DNA of 64,000 bases, from NCBI GenBank assembly GCA_002351535.1, contig DEGR01000031.1:31879-95878 (forward strand), read 5' to 3'. Source of the stretch: Lachnospira sp. UBA2821. GTDB lineage: Bacteria; Bacillota; Clostridia; Lachnospirales; Lachnospiraceae. A program made the position numbers and the translations under genes. Below are positions 15,405 through 23,559 of the stretch, in pieces (within the stretch, counting starts at the first letter, position 1; the number at the start of each line of letters is the position of its first letter). The notes beneath the pieces were generated by a model. It was not told the DNA's origin, searched no databases, and was given only the letters and a program-made list of their open reading frames with translations.

Positions 15405-16940
15405 ATGGAAGAACTTAATATACAGAAATCGTACGCAGAATTTAAAAATGCACTTGATACAGAATTCAACACGGCAGCAGAGAGCTTTAACAGAATAGGC
15501 TATCTGTTAAAGGTTGCCAGAGACACAGACATCCTGCATGAATCAGGATATAAGACCGTAGCAGAATTTGCAAATGCGGAATACGGATTGAGAAAAGATG
15601 ATGTATCAAGATTTATCGCAATTAACGACAGATACTCAGAGAACGGATACTCTGAACGTCTGGCAGAGAAATACAGAGGATTCGGAAGAGCGAAGCTTCA
15701 GGAGATGTTATCTCTCCCGGTAGAGATAGCGGATGAAATACCTGTAAGCACTCCAAAGTCAGTGATACAGGAAATTAAAAAAGAGTATAAAGAGGAGCAG
15801 GCTATTACAGAAATAGAGGTAATACTTGAAGATGAGAATAAAGAGCAGCAGGAAATGGATAATAATCTTGCAAAGGTTCTTCATCAGCTCCTGCATGATA
15901 GAAAGGATTTATTCAAAGCAGTAGAGAAGATTGCCCTGATGAAAAATGCAGAAATGCTTTACAATGCACTCGCACCATCCGGTGTAGAAACTCATATTGT
16001 AAGAATCGCCGGAGTAGGAAGGTTCATGTTTTCTATAACAGACTTGAACGATAACCTTTCACTCATGGAGATGAGAAGTGCAAATAAAGAATCATATGAA
16101 TGGTATGATGCGGTTATGGCCGTGTATTCCATTTTTGAAAACAAAAAAGGCAAGGACCTGTATTTTGAAATATATGGAGAACCTTATGAAGACAGTAAAG
16201 TTGAACCGGTGCAACCGGAAGAACCTAAGGCAGAGGTTAAGGACACCGCAGAACAGACGAAACCTGAGCGTCTGGAAAATGAAAACCTTGCAGACACTAC
16301 GGAAGAACAGTATATAGGAGATTCTGAAAAAGGAGCTGCAGAAACAGAAGTAATTGCACATAATTCACATATAGAAACTACAGATGTGGAATGCAAGCAG
16401 AAGGCAGCAGTTGTTGAAGATATTGTGGAAGAAACAGAGCCTGACACAGAAGAGATTATGAATCCATATGTCGAGCCTGCACAAGAGGATTTGGAACAAT
16501 CAGAAGAAATAAGCGAAACAACTAAGATATTATGTGTTAAAGCGTTCTATAAATATTATTATGACAGAATAAACGATGCACATAGTATTTCAAGTGAAAT
16601 ACATTCAATTCTAAATGATGACTACAAGGGACATATCATAGTTGATGAAGATTACAGTGTGCTTATTGATAAGAAATTTATTATTGAGAAGAACAGCTGT
16701 ATATTTGGAACAATATCAGAAGTACTGGTTGAAAAGTACATAGATATGATTATTCAGGAAGAACATAAAGATAAAGCGCTTGAAGAAGCAGCGAATAAAG
16801 ATAAAGCGCTTGAATCGATTAGTAATACATTAACAGATATCAGGAAGAATCTTGATAATAAAAATTATATAACAGCATTACAGTATACGGAACTGCTGTT
16901 AGGCAAGCTTAAGAAAATAATCGAGGAGGATAGACAATGA
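15405..16940 (+). CDS. phage protein with ParB-like helix-turn-helix N-terminal region
   Basis: 511 residues. Residues 20-110 look like the DNA-binding half of ParB-type proteins (KTVAEFANAEYGLRKDDVSR, then a kinetic RGFGRAKLQEMLSL stretch). The usual ParB N-terminal CTPase motifs are absent. The middle is Glu-rich and disordered, and the end is helical with two short repeats of NKDKALE. A copy of the 16-bp palindrome lies inside this gene at 16200-16215. AGGAGG lies 7 nt upstream of ATG 15405. DNA binding is inferred; recognition of the palindrome is only a hypothesis. Confidence 0.6.
   Translation: MEELNIQKSYAEFKNALDTEFNTAAESFNRIGYLLKVARDTDILHESGYKTVAEFANAEYGLRKDDVSRFIAINDRYSENGYSERLAEKYRGFGRAKLQEMLSLPVEIADEIPVSTPKSVIQEIKKEYKEEQAITEIEVILEDENKEQQEMDNNLAKVLHQLLHDRKDLFKAVEKIALMKNAEMLYNALAPSGVETHIVRIAGVGRFMFSITDLNDNLSLMEMRSANKESYEWYDAVMAVYSIFENKKGKDLYFEIYGEPYEDSKVEPVQPEEPKAEVKDTAEQTKPERLENENLADTTEEQYIGDSEKGAAETEVIAHNSHIETTDVECKQKAAVVEDIVEETEPDTEEIMNPYVEPAQEDLEQSEEISETTKILCVKAFYKYYYDRINDAHSISSEIHSILNDDYKGHIIVDEDYSVLIDKKFIIEKNSCIFGTISEVLVEKYIDMIIQEEHKDKALEEAANKDKALESISNTLTDIRKNLDNKNYITALQYTELLLGKLKKIIEEDRQ
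16200..16215. promoter_or_regulatory. 16-bp palindromic site 2 (inside a coding region)
   Basis: GTTGAACCGGTGCAAC, identical to site 1. It is the only copy within a coding sequence (encodes VEPVQP in the Glu-rich linker). Confidence 0.5.
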
Positions 16941-17359
16941 GTAACAGAATGAGTGATGATGAGATATTCAAGAAGTATAATCGCGCTGGAAATGCAAGAG
17001 AGAAGAAGGAACAGATTACAATCATAGCGGAGTTAAATGGAATGACGAATGACGAAGTTAGGAAGATACTTGCCGAGAAAGGAGCAGAGCTTCCAAATGA
17101 AAGGAGAAAGACTTCACCGGTTAAGGCGAAGTCTGAACCAGTTAAAAAAACAGAAAAGGGTTCAAAGAAGCAGCAGGACATACCGGATTCAGTTAGAAAC
17201 GTTATCGTGAAAGGCATGCAGGATCTTACAGATAAAGCGGAGCAGCTCCATAAAGAACTGGATGAGATTATTGCCGGCAAAGTAGAACCGCTTGAAAAGG
17301 CAATAGATGCGATTGAGAAAGAGATAACTGATTGTAGTAACTACTTGAGAGGAGAATAG
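16937..17359 (+). CDS. phage protein with N-terminal HTH-like segment and coiled coil
   Basis: 140 residues. Coupled to the upstream gene (ATGA overlap). The N-terminal 45 residues (EIFKKYNRAGNAREKKEQIT, AELNGMTNDEVRKIL) resemble a short helix-turn-helix. A basic linker and a C-terminal coiled coil (DLTDKAEQLHKELDEI) follow. Function unknown. Confidence 0.6.
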   Translation: MSNRMSDDEIFKKYNRAGNAREKKEQITIIAELNGMTNDEVRKILAEKGAELPNERRKTSPVKAKSEPVKKTEKGSKKQQDIPDSVRNVIVKGMQDLTDKAEQLHKELDEIIAGKVEPLEKAIDAIEKEITDCSNYLRGE

Positions 17360-17360
17360 T

Positions 17361-17786
17361 ATGAGATTAAACAAGATTAATATTGATGAGATTGCAGGAG
17401 GAGGATTTCAGGAACAGTTCCAGAAGTCATTCGAGAAGATAATAGAGAATCTGAAAGATCCTAACACATCATTCAGAGATAAAAGGAAGATGGTTATAAC
17501 ACTCACATTTGCGCAGGACGAGAACAGGGAAGACGTGATGTGCGGAATAGCATTTAATGAAAAACTGGCACCCAGAAACATGATTAAGACACAGTATTCG
17601 ATAGGAGAGGATTTAACGAATGGAAGACTTGATGTCAGAGAATATGGACCGGGAACTATACCGGGACAGATAAAGATTGACGATTATGTGGCAGAGCAGA
17701 CTATAGATGGAAAAATAATAGATACTGATACCGGAGAGGTAATAGGACAGACACAGCCAATAGATTTGAGAAGAAAGGATGCATAA
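17361..17786 (+). CDS. phage protein of the family labelled replication terminator protein
   Basis: 141 residues. The pattern NIDEIAGGGFQEQFQKSFEK, DPNTSFRDKRKMVITLTF and the ending with TGEVIGQT match a family found in many Firmicutes phages that carries the name replication terminator protein; the evidence behind that name is thin. It starts 1 bp after the preceding stop. Role unknown, probably early DNA metabolism. Confidence 0.65.
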   Translation: MRLNKINIDEIAGGGFQEQFQKSFEKIIENLKDPNTSFRDKRKMVITLTFAQDENREDVMCGIAFNEKLAPRNMIKTQYSIGEDLTNGRLDVREYGPGTIPGQIKIDDYVAEQTIDGKIIDTDTGEVIGQTQPIDLRRKDA

Positions 17787-17789
17787 GAG

Positions 17790-18512
17790 ATGATAAAAGA
17801 AGCATTAGAATACATAATAGGATTAAACGATTCAATTCAATATGAGACAATTAATGACAAACTGTACTGCAATAAACAAATGCACCTTGTGGATGAATAC
17901 AACAAGATTAAACCAATCCGTTTACATTCACTAACAAGCCTGGTTGATTATGTTAAAACATGTGAGCAGAACATTCCTGATAAAATGTACCTTGTGATAA
18001 ATGAATACAACTCAATATCGCTTATAGGACATCTGGATAAAGACAATCAGAGAGATAATGTTATTGAATGCAGCTCCAACACGGTACAGTTCAGATTTGG
18101 AGAGTGGCACACACAGGAGCAGTTCAACATTGCATTGCAGAGCTTGTTCGTAGATAACGAAGACAGAGCATTACTTCTTACAGTTATGGGAAACCTTGAA
18201 GCTGGAAGCGTAGCTAAATATGGAGACGATGGAGTTACTCAGAAGGCAACAATTAAGAGTGGGGTTTCGGTAAAGCAGGATATAGTAGTTCCAAATCCGG
18301 TGACACTTATTCCCTACAGAAGTTTTCTTGAAGTGGGACATCCGGCAACACAGTTCATCTTCAGATTAAAGCAGGATGACAGAACAGGAGAAGTAAAGGC
18401 GGCATTATTTGAAGCTGATGGCGGTGCCTGGAAGATGCAGATTATGGACGAGATTAAGAAGTACCTGGAAGAGAGTCTTAAAGAGTTCGAGAATATTAAC
18501 ATATTGGCATAG
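17790..18512 (+). CDS. DUF2303-like (YfdQ-type) phage protein
   Basis: 240 residues. The C-terminal half has the family pattern VPNPVTLIPYRSFLEVGHPA, FIFRLKQ, and ALFEADGGAWKMQ seen in YfdQ/DUF2303 proteins of Enterobacteria and Firmicutes phages. The N-terminal half includes RLHSLTSLVDYVK. Function not established. Lies 3 bp after the previous gene. Confidence 0.7.
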   Translation: MIKEALEYIIGLNDSIQYETINDKLYCNKQMHLVDEYNKIKPIRLHSLTSLVDYVKTCEQNIPDKMYLVINEYNSISLIGHLDKDNQRDNVIECSSNTVQFRFGEWHTQEQFNIALQSLFVDNEDRALLLTVMGNLEAGSVAKYGDDGVTQKATIKSGVSVKQDIVVPNPVTLIPYRSFLEVGHPATQFIFRLKQDDRTGEVKAALFEADGGAWKMQIMDEIKKYLEESLKEFENINILA

Positions 18513-18527
18513 AACAGGAGAGAATGT

Positions 18528-18797
18528 ATGAAGAAAACTGAAGACATGATAAATCGGAAAATGTACAAAGAGATTAAGAAGTACGACAGGCAGCAGATGG
18601 AAGCTTTCGCTGAATCAATCTACACCAGCGGATTCAATGACGGATGCAATGCATATGAGAAGACAATGAAGAGCAAGGAACTTGATTTCGACAAGCTAAG
18701 AGATAATATTGGAGGAATCAAAGGTATAGGCGCGAAGAAGCTGGATGATATTATGAAAGCTATTGCGGATACGGTATCGGAGGATGATATATCGTAG
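18528..18797 (+). CDS. small phage protein, unknown
   Basis: 89 residues, with GGAGAGA before ATG 18528. Charged helical protein with a C-terminal stretch GGIKGIGAKKLDDIMKAIAD that resembles a helix-hairpin-helix DNA-binding turn (GIKGIGAKK). Non-specific DNA binding is possible. Function unknown. Confidence 0.6.
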   Translation: MKKTEDMINRKMYKEIKKYDRQQMEAFAESIYTSGFNDGCNAYEKTMKSKELDFDKLRDNIGGIKGIGAKKLDDIMKAIADTVSEDDIS

Positions 18798-18844
18798 GAT
18801 GAGCTGTACCAGGCACACATGAAATATGTATAAGAGGTGATTAC

Positions 18845-19108
18845 ATGGTTATAAAATGTATCGTATGCGGAAAAGAGTTTGATGCAGTTAAAAGTTTCGG
18901 TAAATTTCCTATAACATGCGGGGATGAATGTTTCAAAGAAAATCGCCGGCGTAAACGTATTGAATATTACGCTAAGAATAAAAACACTAATAAAAATACT
19001 AAGAAAAAGACAAATCACAATGATTTTGTAGAGATAAACGACAAAGCCCACGCGTTAGGCATGAGTTACGGACAATATGTTGGATTATACATGAATAGAG
19101 GTGAATAA
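18845..19108 (+). CDS. small zinc-finger phage protein
   Basis: 87 residues. CIVCGKEF at the start and CGDEC 20 residues later make a four-cysteine finger, followed by a very basic segment (ENRRRKRIEYYAKNKN). Nucleic-acid binding is likely from this composition. AGAGGTGA precedes ATG 18845. Confidence 0.65.
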   Translation: MVIKCIVCGKEFDAVKSFGKFPITCGDECFKENRRRKRIEYYAKNKNTNKNTKKKTNHNDFVEINDKAHALGMSYGQYVGLYMNRGE

Positions 19109-19111
19109 GAT

Positions 19112-19501
19112 ATGATATTACAGAACTCAATTGAATTGATCCAGGAAAGAATAGCATTTATAGAAAGTCACTATCCTCATATGGTTGAATATAAGAAAGC
19201 ATTAGAGATGTCAGCACAGGCACTTGAAAAGCAGTTAAAGGCAGGCGGAGAGAATATCAGTAGCAATGAATGGATAACAATATCAGAAAGACTTCCGAAT
19301 CCTGAAACTTATGTATTGTTATCATTTGAAAACGTTAGCATTCCGGTTATTGGAAGATATGAGCAGGATAAAGACGGAGGAGCTTTCTATGCTGGAGACG
19401 AGGATGAAACATTGACATCCCAGGATATGTATGTGAATGCATGGATGCCGTTACCAGAACCATACAAGGAGAGTGAAGATATTGCCAGAAACAATAGATA
19501 A
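19112..19501 (+). CDS. DUF551-domain phage protein
   Basis: 129 residues. An N-terminal helical region is followed by the DUF551 motif: NEWITISERLPNPETYVLLS to VNAWMPLPEPY. DUF551 is frequent in phage early regions and has no known function. The preceding ATG follows GAGGTG. Confidence 0.75.
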   Translation: MILQNSIELIQERIAFIESHYPHMVEYKKALEMSAQALEKQLKAGGENISSNEWITISERLPNPETYVLLSFENVSIPVIGRYEQDKDGGAFYAGDEDETLTSQDMYVNAWMPLPEPYKESEDIARNNR

Positions 19502-19688
19502 AAAGGCAGCAGTTGAGAACCTTCAGAAGCTTGGATACGAAGCTGCTATACGAAACGGAGTAGTAACCGTTGACGTACCTGAAGATGCAGACATTAATAA
19601 AGAATTTGAAAAATACAAGAATGCGCTTCGTGATATGAATTACAGTATTGGTGCATATACAATGAGAAAAATAAAAACCAAAGAATAG
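19482..19688 (+). CDS. small phage protein, unknown
   Basis: 68 residues from TTG 19482, chosen because AAGGAGA lies 9 nt upstream, whereas an in-frame GTG at 19473 sits too close. It overlaps the DUF551 gene by 20 bp. It begins MPETIDKKAAVENLQKLGYE and shows a mixed alpha/beta pattern. No recognised family. Confidence 0.55.
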   Translation: MPETIDKKAAVENLQKLGYEAAIRNGVVTVDVPEDADINKEFEKYKNALRDMNYSIGAYTMRKIKTKE

Positions 19689-19691
19689 GAG

Positions 19692-20156
19692 ATGAGCGAA
19701 ATGGAGTTTTTATCAGATTTTAAGAAAAAAGTGATAGCTGGAAAAGATGTCGAAGAAAAAAGCATATATTTCATTCTCTTTAAAGACCATGAAGTAGAGA
19801 AATTGTGCCATGCAAGAATCGATGAAATAGCTGATGAAACTATTACATTTAGAACGGCAGCAAATAGAGGACCGATAACAGTTCAGCAAAGTGATATTAT
19901 TGAAATCACCGGAGAAGAAAAGAGCGAGTGTTTTGAAGAGTCAATGCTGAAAGGACTGTATAGAGGAGAAATATACATATTGGAAAATAGAAGCACAACA
20001 ACACTCCAGGAATATCAATCTCAGGGGAAATGTGAAGGATGTCAATTCTATGGCATAGTCGATATAGACGGAAGAAAGGACTGTACATTTCCATGGTTTG
20101 ATGAGGGAGCTGATGAATGGGAATATGGCAAGAACTGTGATGAGATTTCAGAGTAA
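19692..20156 (+). CDS. phage protein with C-terminal cysteine motif, unknown
   Basis: 154 residues. The N-terminal two thirds look like a beta-rich domain (YFILFKDHEVEKLCHARIDE). The C-terminal part has CEGCQFYG, a later Cys in KDCTFPWF and another near the end, suggesting a metal site. Function unknown. Confidence 0.6.
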   Translation: MSEMEFLSDFKKKVIAGKDVEEKSIYFILFKDHEVEKLCHARIDEIADETITFRTAANRGPITVQQSDIIEITGEEKSECFEESMLKGLYRGEIYILENRSTTTLQEYQSQGKCEGCQFYGIVDIDGRKDCTFPWFDEGADEWEYGKNCDEISE

Positions 20157-20204
20157 TAATATTGAAAGTGATTTCTAGATAAGTGAATTTAATGAGGTGA
20201 CAAG

Positions 20205-20450
20205 ATGAAAGAATTGAGAAAGTGCCCTTTTTGTGGCGGAGAAGCAAAAGCAAAAACAGTATTAAATAAAAGTAAACATTGCAACGTTGGCTTTATTTTT
20301 GAGATTGTATGCACAGAATGTGGCACTACATATCCAAAGCAGTACGGTATAGATTTAAAGCTACAGGAAGATTTATCTATCACAATTGTAGGAGAAGATA
20401 AAAGAGAAGAAGCAATAAATGATTGGAATAATAGGGTTAGTAGTTATTAA
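20205..20450 (+). CDS. Lar-like restriction alleviation protein (zinc ribbon)
   Basis: 81 residues with a two-Cys-pair ribbon (CPFCGGEA and CTECGTTY) and a C-terminal EEAINDWNNRV motif. That is the layout of the Lar/YdaG family named for restriction alleviation in the Rac prophage. Many members are small phage zinc ribbons whose real role is untested. GAGGTGA precedes ATG 20205. Confidence 0.75.
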   Translation: MKELRKCPFCGGEAKAKTVLNKSKHCNVGFIFEIVCTECGTTYPKQYGIDLKLQEDLSITIVGEDKREEAINDWNNRVSSY

Positions 20451-20482
20451 GATAATCAAAATTTTACAGAAAGGAGTACAAA

Positions 20483-20902
20483 ATGAATAAAGTAATATTA
20501 ATGGGTAGACTCACAAGAGACCCAGATATAAGATACTCACAAGGCTCAGAGCCAATGGCGATTGCAAGATTTACACTTGCAGTAAACAGAAAACTTAAGA
20601 AAGACGATGAGCAGCAGGCAGATTTTATAAGCTGTGTAGCATTCGGAAAGTCCGGAGAATTTATTGAGAAATATGCTCATAAGGGAACAAAACTTGTGGT
20701 AGAAGGAAGAATACAGACAGGCAGTTACACTAATAAAGACGGTAATAAGGTATACACAACAGACGTTGTAGTTGAGAACTGTGAATTTGCTGAAAGCAAG
20801 GCAGCAGGAGACAACAATAATCAGGGAACAAGACCGGCACCGTACGAAGGCTTTATGACAATACCTGATGGCGTGGATGAAGAGGGGCTGCCTTTTAACT
20901 GA
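20483..20902 (+). CDS. ssb: single-stranded DNA-binding protein
   Basis: 139 residues. OB-fold SSB: MNKVILMGRLTRDPDIRYSQ, then AVNRKLK, FISCVAFGKSGEFIEKYAHK, LVVEGRIQTG. The acidic tail ends in a short EEGLPFN, close to the DDDIPF-type SSB tip that recruits host repair proteins. Protects single-stranded intermediates in phage replication. GAAAGGAG precedes ATG 20483. Confidence 0.95.
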   Translation: MNKVILMGRLTRDPDIRYSQGSEPMAIARFTLAVNRKLKKDDEQQADFISCVAFGKSGEFIEKYAHKGTKLVVEGRIQTGSYTNKDGNKVYTTDVVVENCEFAESKAAGDNNNQGTRPAPYEGFMTIPDGVDEEGLPFN

Positions 20903-20913
20903 TAAAGCTTATA

Positions 20914-20929
20914 GTTGAACCGGTTCAAC
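20914..20929. promoter_or_regulatory. 16-bp palindromic site 3 (after ssb), perfect palindrome
   Basis: GTTGAACCGGTTCAAC, a perfect palindrome, in the short gap between the ssb stop and the sigma-like regulator. Confidence 0.6.
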
Positions 20930-20963
20930 AGCATAACATACAAATAGATGGAGGTATAAATTA

Positions 20964-21401
20964 ATGGTATCAAAGGAAATTCTTATACAATACGCAGATC
21001 TGCAGGAAGAGGTGAAAGAACTCAGAGGGCAGATTGACAATTTAGAAAGACAGATAGAAAAAATAGAGAAAGAAGGCTGTGTCAAAGATAGCGTTAAAGG
21101 CGGACTAGGTGGAATACAGCACTTTGTTGTAGAAGGATTCCCGGTACCGGCAATTGAAAGAAAGACATCCATGCTTAGAAACAGACAACAGATGCTTAAT
21201 AACAGGGAGATGCGATTGTTAGAGACACTGAATGAAGTAGAGGAGTTTATTGATGCCATAAAGGACAGTCACATGAGGAGATTAATTACGGCAAGAGTGA
21301 TAGATAATTTAACATGGCAGCAGGTGGCAAATAAGATGGGAGGATACAGTACGGCAGATGGTGCCAGAAAGACATTCGAAAGATTTTTAGAAGAAAAATA
21401 A
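20964..21401 (+). CDS. phage late-gene regulator with sigma-70 region 4-like HTH
   Basis: 145 residues. The N-terminal half is a coiled coil (YADLQEEVKELRGQIDNLER). The C-terminal part (LITARVIDNLTWQQVANKMG, then an AARK-like helix GARKTFERFL) resembles sigma-70 region 4 as in ArpU/RinA-type late activators. Position immediately before the terminase genes and the late promoter region supports a role in switching on packaging and structural genes. Inferred from fold and position. Confidence 0.78.
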   Translation: MVSKEILIQYADLQEEVKELRGQIDNLERQIEKIEKEGCVKDSVKGGLGGIQHFVVEGFPVPAIERKTSMLRNRQQMLNNREMRLLETLNEVEEFIDAIKDSHMRRLITARVIDNLTWQQVANKMGGYSTADGARKTFERFLEEK

Positions 21402-21580
21402 AGTTGTCCGTTTTGTCCGTAAAAAATATGTTATTATTACAATGAGCCAAGAAGGAAAAACGTATATAACTGTTACCCCTTTTTGATTTACATTTATCTC
21501 CCCCTTATAGGAAAAGGAATCATTGCAGATGCAGTGGTTCTTTTTTCTTTGCGTGAAAGTAGAAAGGCAGGTGTTGCGGA
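21402..21580. promoter_or_regulatory. intergenic region before terminase: putative late promoter and cos/pac zone
   Basis: About 180 bp without a gene. It contains the direct repeat TTGTCCGT/TTGTCCGT (about 21403-21420), an AT-rich stretch to 21440 that could hold a late promoter, and a hairpin terminator at 21517-21546. Packaging signals often lie beside the terminase small-subunit gene, but none can be defined here from sequence alone. Confidence 0.4.
21517..21546 (+). terminator. hairpin terminator just before terminase genes
   Basis: GAATCATTGCA (21517-21527) pairs with TGCAGTGGTTC (21530-21540), followed by TTTTTT. It separates the early operon from the packaging operon and would need antitermination, or an internal late promoter, for late expression. 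Confidence 0.75.
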
Positions 21581-22177
21581 ATGGCAAAATTAACGGACAA
21601 ACAGAAAAAATTTGTTGAAGAATATTTAATAGACCTGAATGCAACACAGGCAGCAATAAGGGCGGGATATTCGCCAAATACAGCAGAGCAGACAGCATCA
21701 AGGTTGTTAAGAAATGTTAAGGTTCAGGAATATATAGCAAAAAGGCAAAAAGAGCTATCGCGCAAGACGGAGATTACTCAAGAGCGGGTAATCAGGGAAC
21801 TTGCATTGATAGCTTTTTCTAACAATGCCGATTACGCACATGTGATTGAAAAGAATATGAAAGTCGAAGTGGATGGTACACTTGTGGATGTGTTGGATGA
21901 AAACGGTACTCCTGTAACATATAGAACTGTAGAGCCGGTGCTTACCGAAGAACTTACCGAGGAGCAGAAGAGAGCGTTAGCTGTTATCAAGAAAGGTAGA
22001 GATGGATTAGAGATTAAGTCATGCGACAAGGTTAAAGCATTGGAACTTCTTGGCAAGCATCTGGGCATATTCACAGACAAGATAGAAGCCAATGTAAATG
22101 ATACAACAAGAAGCGAGCTTTCAGAACTTCTGGCTCAGCGCAAAGCAAGGGGTGATCCTGATGCTTCTAAGCGATAA
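21581..22177 (+). CDS. terS: terminase small subunit
   Basis: 198 residues. N-terminal HTH (MAKLTDKQKKFVEEYLIDLN, ATQAAIRAGYSPNTAEQTAS) is the Terminase_2 signature for DNA recognition. The C-terminal part binds the large subunit. Its 3' end overlaps the large subunit start by 17 bp. Confidence 0.93.
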   Translation: MAKLTDKQKKFVEEYLIDLNATQAAIRAGYSPNTAEQTASRLLRNVKVQEYIAKRQKELSRKTEITQERVIRELALIAFSNNADYAHVIEKNMKVEVDGTLVDVLDENGTPVTYRTVEPVLTEELTEEQKRALAVIKKGRDGLEIKSCDKVKALELLGKHLGIFTDKIEANVNDTTRSELSELLAQRKARGDPDASKR

Positions 22178-23552
22178 ATACTGGGATTACATAGATACGC
22201 CGGCAAGAGCAGAATTTCTTGAAGGCTCTACCGCATCAGGAAAGACAACAACAGTTGCTGTTAAATTCATTATGAATGTAGCAGAATCCTCTATGAAGCT
22301 CCATGTAATAGCCGGTAATACAACTGGTGTTATCGAGAAGAATATCATTAATGCGGATATGGGATTACTACAGATATTCCCTAATTTGGAATACTGTGGT
22401 AACGGTGATAAAGAGAATAAACTTCCGCATATTAAGTTCAAAACCGGCAGCAGTACCAAGATAATATATATCCTCGGATATGATAATGCCAGCAAGTGGA
22501 AGAATGCATTAGGCTCACAGTTCGGATGTGTATGGGTTGATGAGTGTAACACAGCCAACATAGACTTCATACGGGAGATATTTGGACGTTCTGAATACTT
22601 TGTAGGCACTCTTAATCCGGATGCACCTACACTGCCTATATATTCAGAGTACATCAATCATGCCAGACCGATTGATAAGTACAAGGCAGATGTGCCGGAA
22701 GAGATATGGAAGGACCTGAACGGTTGCGAACCTATTAAGGACTGGGTGTACTGGTTCTTCACATTTGAAGATAACATATCCATGACACCGGAGAAGATAG
22801 AGCAGAAGAAAATGAGTTATCCTCCTGGTACTAAGATATATAAAAACAAGATATTAGGATTACGAGGCAAGGCTACAGGTCTTGTCTTTTGTAATTTCAG
22901 CAGAAAGCATCACGTAATCACTAAGGAGCGGGCCAAACAGTTCTTAAGGAACAGAAGCAAAACGCAGGAAGAATATTTCTTAATATTCACAGCAGGTCTT
23001 GATACCGCATATTCAAGCCAGTCTCCCGACACAATAGCAATGTCGTTTGCCGGCATAACGAATAAAGGCAGATATGTGCTGCTGTCAGAAAAGGTATATA
23101 ACAATACTAATCTTGATGTACCGACGGCACCATCAGATACAGTAGAGAATCTTATAGCATTCCTTGACTGGAATAAGAAAGAATATGAGCTTGCAAGAAA
23201 TGTATTTGTAGATTCAGCAGACCAGGCAACACTTACAGAGCTTGCGAAGTACAAGAGAACGCATACAGACTGTATCTATAATTTCAACAATGCATACAAG
23301 AAGGTACAGATAATAGACAGAATAGAGCTGCAGCTTGGATGGATGAACTTCAATGAAGAGAAGAACATCATTCCAAGCTTCTATATCGTTGATACCTGCA
23401 CCAATTATATTAATGAAATGGAAACGTATTCATGGCTTGAAGATAAGAATAATGAGCCGGAGGACGGACATGACCATATGATTAATAGTGTACAGTATGG
23501 ATGGATTCCATACAGGGACAAAATAGGAATAAGTGTATTAACAGAGGAGTGA
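22161..23552 (+). CDS. terL: terminase large subunit
   Basis: 463 residues from ATG 22161 (AGGGGTG upstream). Walker A near the start (EGSTASGKTTT), Walker B-like VWVDECNT with the DE pair, and the nuclease half with Asp in TAGLDTAYS, FVDSADQATL and GHDHMINSVQYG. The small-then-large order and full length suggest active headful or cos packaging. The family is the PBSX-like/Terminase_3 group. Confidence 0.93.
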   Translation: MLLSDKYWDYIDTPARAEFLEGSTASGKTTTVAVKFIMNVAESSMKLHVIAGNTTGVIEKNIINADMGLLQIFPNLEYCGNGDKENKLPHIKFKTGSSTKIIYILGYDNASKWKNALGSQFGCVWVDECNTANIDFIREIFGRSEYFVGTLNPDAPTLPIYSEYINHARPIDKYKADVPEEIWKDLNGCEPIKDWVYWFFTFEDNISMTPEKIEQKKMSYPPGTKIYKNKILGLRGKATGLVFCNFSRKHHVITKERAKQFLRNRSKTQEEYFLIFTAGLDTAYSSQSPDTIAMSFAGITNKGRYVLLSEKVYNNTNLDVPTAPSDTVENLIAFLDWNKKEYELARNVFVDSADQATLTELAKYKRTHTDCIYNFNNAYKKVQIIDRIELQLGWMNFNEEKNIIPSFYIVDTCTNYINEMETYSWLEDKNNEPEDGHDHMINSVQYGWIPYRDKIGISVLTEE

Positions 23553-23559
23553 AGCGGAA

